From DATFVA01 sp963815785 (GTDB taxonomy: Bacteria > Bacteroidota > Ignavibacteria > Ignavibacteriales > Ignavibacteriaceae): a DNA stretch of 64,000 bases. The translations under genes and the position numbers were made by a program. The notes below the pieces were generated by a model, which searched no databases, was not told the origin of the DNA, and was given only the letters and a program-made list of their open reading frames with translations. Below, one piece after another: positions 61,784 through 64,000 of the stretch (position 1 is the first letter of the stretch; every line of letters starts with the position of its first letter). Location of the stretch: assembly GCA_963815785.1 (NCBI GenBank), contig CAWFHZ010000007.1:62001-126000 (forward strand). The letters are read 5' to 3'.

Positions 61784-62995
61784 ATGAAAAAATTTACTTA
61801 TACAGTTTTAGTCACTTCGATTCTTATCATGACTAACCCCACACTTGCTCAATGGATGCAAACCAGCGGACCAACAGTTGTTCATGCTTTGGCTGTTTCA
61901 GGCACGAATATCTTTGCAGGGTCATATGGCAGCGGCATCTTTCTTTCAACCGACAATGGCACAAACTGGGCAGAAATTAATACCGGTTTAACTGACAGTC
62001 TTATAACTTCCCTTGCTGTCAACGGAACAAATATCTTCGCCGGGACTGATGGCAGCGGTGTCTTCCTTTCAACTAATAATGGTACAAGCTGGAGTGAAGT
62101 CAACACAGGGTTAACTAATCTACATGTTTGGTCTTTGGCTTTTGAAGGTATTACTCTCTTTGCAGGAACTGTTGGTGGCGGAGTTTTTCGCTCAACCAAC
62201 AATGGCGATAACTGGAGCGCTGTCAACACTGGCTTAACAAACCTTGATGTCTGGTCATTTAGCATTTCGCAGACAAATATCTTTGCCGGAACCAGCAGCA
62301 GTGTCTTTCTTTCCACCAATAGCGGTGCTACCTGGATACCCAAAAACTCAGGTATGATAAACCCTCGTGTCTGGTCGCTTGCTATCTCAGGGGCGAACCT
62401 TTTCGCAGGAACGGGACTAAATGGTGCTTATCTTTCAACCAATAATGGGGCGACCTGGGCACCTATCAATAATGGCTTAATTGATCCGGATGTTTATTCG
62501 CTTATGGTATCAGGAGAAAATGTTTTTGCAGGAACCGGTAATGGTGTCTGTCTCTTAAATGATAATGACACAAGCTGGACATCGGTTAACGATGGTTTTG
62601 GGAATTTTCAGGTTACTACTGCACTTGTAGTTTCAGGTACGACTTTATTTGCAGGAACTAATGACGGTGTGTGGCGAAGACCTTTATCCGAGATGATCAC
62701 TTCGGTACAGAATCAAAACGGGGAATTGCCGAAGGGTTTTACACTTAATCAGAATTATCCCAATCCTTTTAATCCTTCAACAACTATAAAATATCAAATA
62801 CCAAAAGAAGGATTGGTTCAATTAAGTGTTTATAATCTATTAGGCCAGAAGGTGGCAACATTAGTTAATGAAGAAAAACCTGCAGGAAGTTATGAGCTTC
62901 AATTTAATGCAAACAATCTCGCCAGCGGAATATATTTATACAAACTTCAGGCTGGTTCTTTTACTGAAACTAAGAAAATGATTTTAATAAAGTAA
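61784..62995 (+). CDS. secreted BNR/YCF48-like beta-propeller protein, short paralogue, with T9SS sorting domain
   Basis: 403 residues. Signal peptide ends NPTLAQ (about 23). Six to seven repeats of form TNIFAGTxGSGVFLSTNNGTSWxxVNTGLTN match the repeats of 56777-58864. Residues about 320-403 are the T9SS sorting domain (NYPNPFNPSTTIKYQIPKEG ... ETKKMILIK), almost identical to that of the long paralogue. It was probably produced by duplication with loss of blades. Confidence 0.88.
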   Translation: MKKFTYTVLVTSILIMTNPTLAQWMQTSGPTVVHALAVSGTNIFAGSYGSGIFLSTDNGTNWAEINTGLTDSLITSLAVNGTNIFAGTDGSGVFLSTNNGTSWSEVNTGLTNLHVWSLAFEGITLFAGTVGGGVFRSTNNGDNWSAVNTGLTNLDVWSFSISQTNIFAGTSSSVFLSTNSGATWIPKNSGMINPRVWSLAISGANLFAGTGLNGAYLSTNNGATWAPINNGLIDPDVYSLMVSGENVFAGTGNGVCLLNDNDTSWTSVNDGFGNFQVTTALVVSGTTLFAGTNDGVWRRPLSEMITSVQNQNGELPKGFTLNQNYPNPFNPSTTIKYQIPKEGLVQLSVYNLLGQKVATLVNEEKPAGSYELQFNANNLASGIYLYKLQAGSFTETKKMILIK

Positions 62996-63084
62996 AAAAT
63001 TGATAAAAATTTTTAAGGAACCCTCTGCTCTAAATGAAATTGAAGGACTACAGATCATCTAACAATTTTAAATAGGAAAAATAA

Positions 63085-64000
63085 ATGAAAACCAGATTTT
63101 ACCGAACCGGGAGACAATTGCTATTAATAGGACTAATCTTTTTTACAATATTTATTACCCTGTTTAATGGTTGTACAAAAAACAATCCGACTTCTCCCAA
63201 TGATCCAAACTTGCTGCAGGGAAACGAAGCTTTTCATGCTGCCTCTGTAGCATCATATCAATCAGTAGGTGCAGGAGTTTCATACGTCTTCAAATCATTA
63301 CAATTATGCAGTCCATCCGGCAGCCCTATACATAACAAAGCATTAATTAAAAATCTTATTCACGGCATTTATTCTCCGTTAGGTAAAAACACGAATGAAT
63401 TGACAGATTCTTTGGTGTACATACCATTTCTGAATCTCTATTTAAATTTAAGTTACGTTTCAAATATTATTAATGCCTCATTTTATTCAGATGCTTCCGG
63501 AACTCAATCAGCCGGATATGTTAAAATTACACTTCCCACTCACGTTACTGATCCAACAGATCCGACAAGCTATGCTTCTTACCCCGCAAACATAACAGTA
63601 GAAATAAATATAACCGCCGGAAATATACCATGCCAGGGAAATTTATTAATTGTATTTACAGGTAATTCAGGCGCCAATACAATGACCGGAACGAACACGT
63701 TAACAAGAGACGATGTTGTCTATACTCTGAATCTTGGCCTTGATGATAATTTAAATACCTCTGGCTCGATTACAATAAATGAAAAAGGAGCTACTGTTTC
63801 AGCCACTAGTGTTAACGGTTTTGTTTTAGATACGCTGAATTGCGATGTCAGCATAAGTCCTTACAACTGGACAGGAACAGGGAAAATTAATTTGTTAACC
63901 GGTTCACTTTATTTAAATGTAAATACAGGTTCAGGAATTTCTACTGCAGCGTCAGACAGTATTGGAAACCTGGATATTAATTATGGAGATGGAACTTCCG
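63085..64000 (+). CDS. lipoprotein of unknown function, cut by right edge
   Basis: Open from the ATG at 63085 (AGGA site upstream) to the last base, 305 codons without a stop. A long hydrophobic leader (LLLIGLIFFTIFITLFNGC, Cys at about 32) predicts a lipoprotein. The mature part is Ser/Thr/Asn-rich, possibly beta-structured (YVKITLPTHVTDPTDPTSYA, ITVEINITAGNIPCQGNLLI, TLNCDVSISPYNWTGTGKINL-type text). No family recognised. It follows three T9SS cargo genes but has a different export route. Confidence 0.75.
   Translation, partial: MKTRFYRTGRQLLLIGLIFFTIFITLFNGCTKNNPTSPNDPNLLQGNEAFHAASVASYQSVGAGVSYVFKSLQLCSPSGSPIHNKALIKNLIHGIYSPLGKNTNELTDSLVYIPFLNLYLNLSYVSNIINASFYSDASGTQSAGYVKITLPTHVTDPTDPTSYASYPANITVEINITAGNIPCQGNLLIVFTGNSGANTMTGTNTLTRDDVVYTLNLGLDDNLNTSGSITINEKGATVSATSVNGFVLDTLNCDVSISPYNWTGTGKINLLTGSLYLNVNTGSGISTAASDSIGNLDINYGDGTS

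Noticed and set aside
61882..62343. Reverse 153-codon frame inside the short beta-propeller gene (and 57601-58026 in the long one)
   Set aside because: Repeats of the propeller gene keep the antisense frame open; the text is periodic (VPLLVERKTP) and has no independent support.

Overview
The window is AT-rich bacterial DNA, most likely from the Ignavibacteria or a near relative in the Bacteroidota/Chlorobiota group. The main reason is four exported proteins that end in the same type IX secretion (T9SS) sorting domain, of the form NYPNPFNPSTTIKYQIP ... KLQAGSFTETKKMILMK, which is typical of Ignavibacteriales. A PorV/PorQ-like barrel and a GldL/GldM-like pair fit the same group. No rRNA, tRNA, CRISPR array, insertion sequence or integrase was recognised.

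Region 1 (about 844-36717, all on the minus strand) is a nearly complete canonical type VI secretion system (T6SS). In transcription order it reads tagH/fha, tssJ, tssK, tssL, tssM, tagF, tssA, tssB, tssC, hcp, tssE, tssF, tssG, clpV, vgrG, PAAR. Having TssJ, TssL and TssM makes it resemble the proteobacterial T6SS(i), not the Bacteroidota T6SS(iii), which lacks that envelope complex. Downstream of vgrG-PAAR is a cargo island (3309-14788). It carries four unrelated peptidase-like proteins: a metzincin-like HExxH protein fused to OmpA and peptidoglycan-binding domains, a second HExxH protein, a His/Cys clan-CD-like protein and a trypsin-like serine protease. It also carries two free-standing Ig/transthyretin-like adaptor proteins related to the C-terminal extension of the PAAR protein, a second OmpA/peptidoglycan-binding protein, a DUF1795 (Eag-like) chaperone, and two small or secreted proteins that could be immunity or accessory factors. 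The run ends with a TPR/CsgG-like lipoprotein, an outer-membrane barrel and a frameshifted lipoprotein cut by the window edge. I infer a spike that loads several peptidases and peptidoglycan binders through modular adaptors.

Region 2 (37233-50867) is chromosomal housekeeping and envelope material. It includes a membrane protein, 6-phosphogluconolactonase, a three-gene operon with a MotA/ExbB/GldL-like protein, a GldM-like protein and an outer-membrane barrel, a GH13 enzyme, two glycosyltransferase-type genes, a radical SAM protein, a TlpA-type thioredoxin, a frameshifted response regulator coupled to a DoxX gene, the PorV/PorQ-like protein and a lipoprotein.

Region 3 (50868-64000) is a T9SS cargo region. 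It has a decayed sorting-domain relic, a subtilase, an ECF sigma factor/Ser-Thr kinase-TPR pair on the opposite strand, three large beta-propeller secreted proteins with near-identical sorting domains, and a lipoprotein cut by the right edge.

Several loci (left-edge lipoprotein, tagF tail, response regulator) look like single-base frameshifts. I cannot tell from sequence alone whether these are real mutations or assembly errors.
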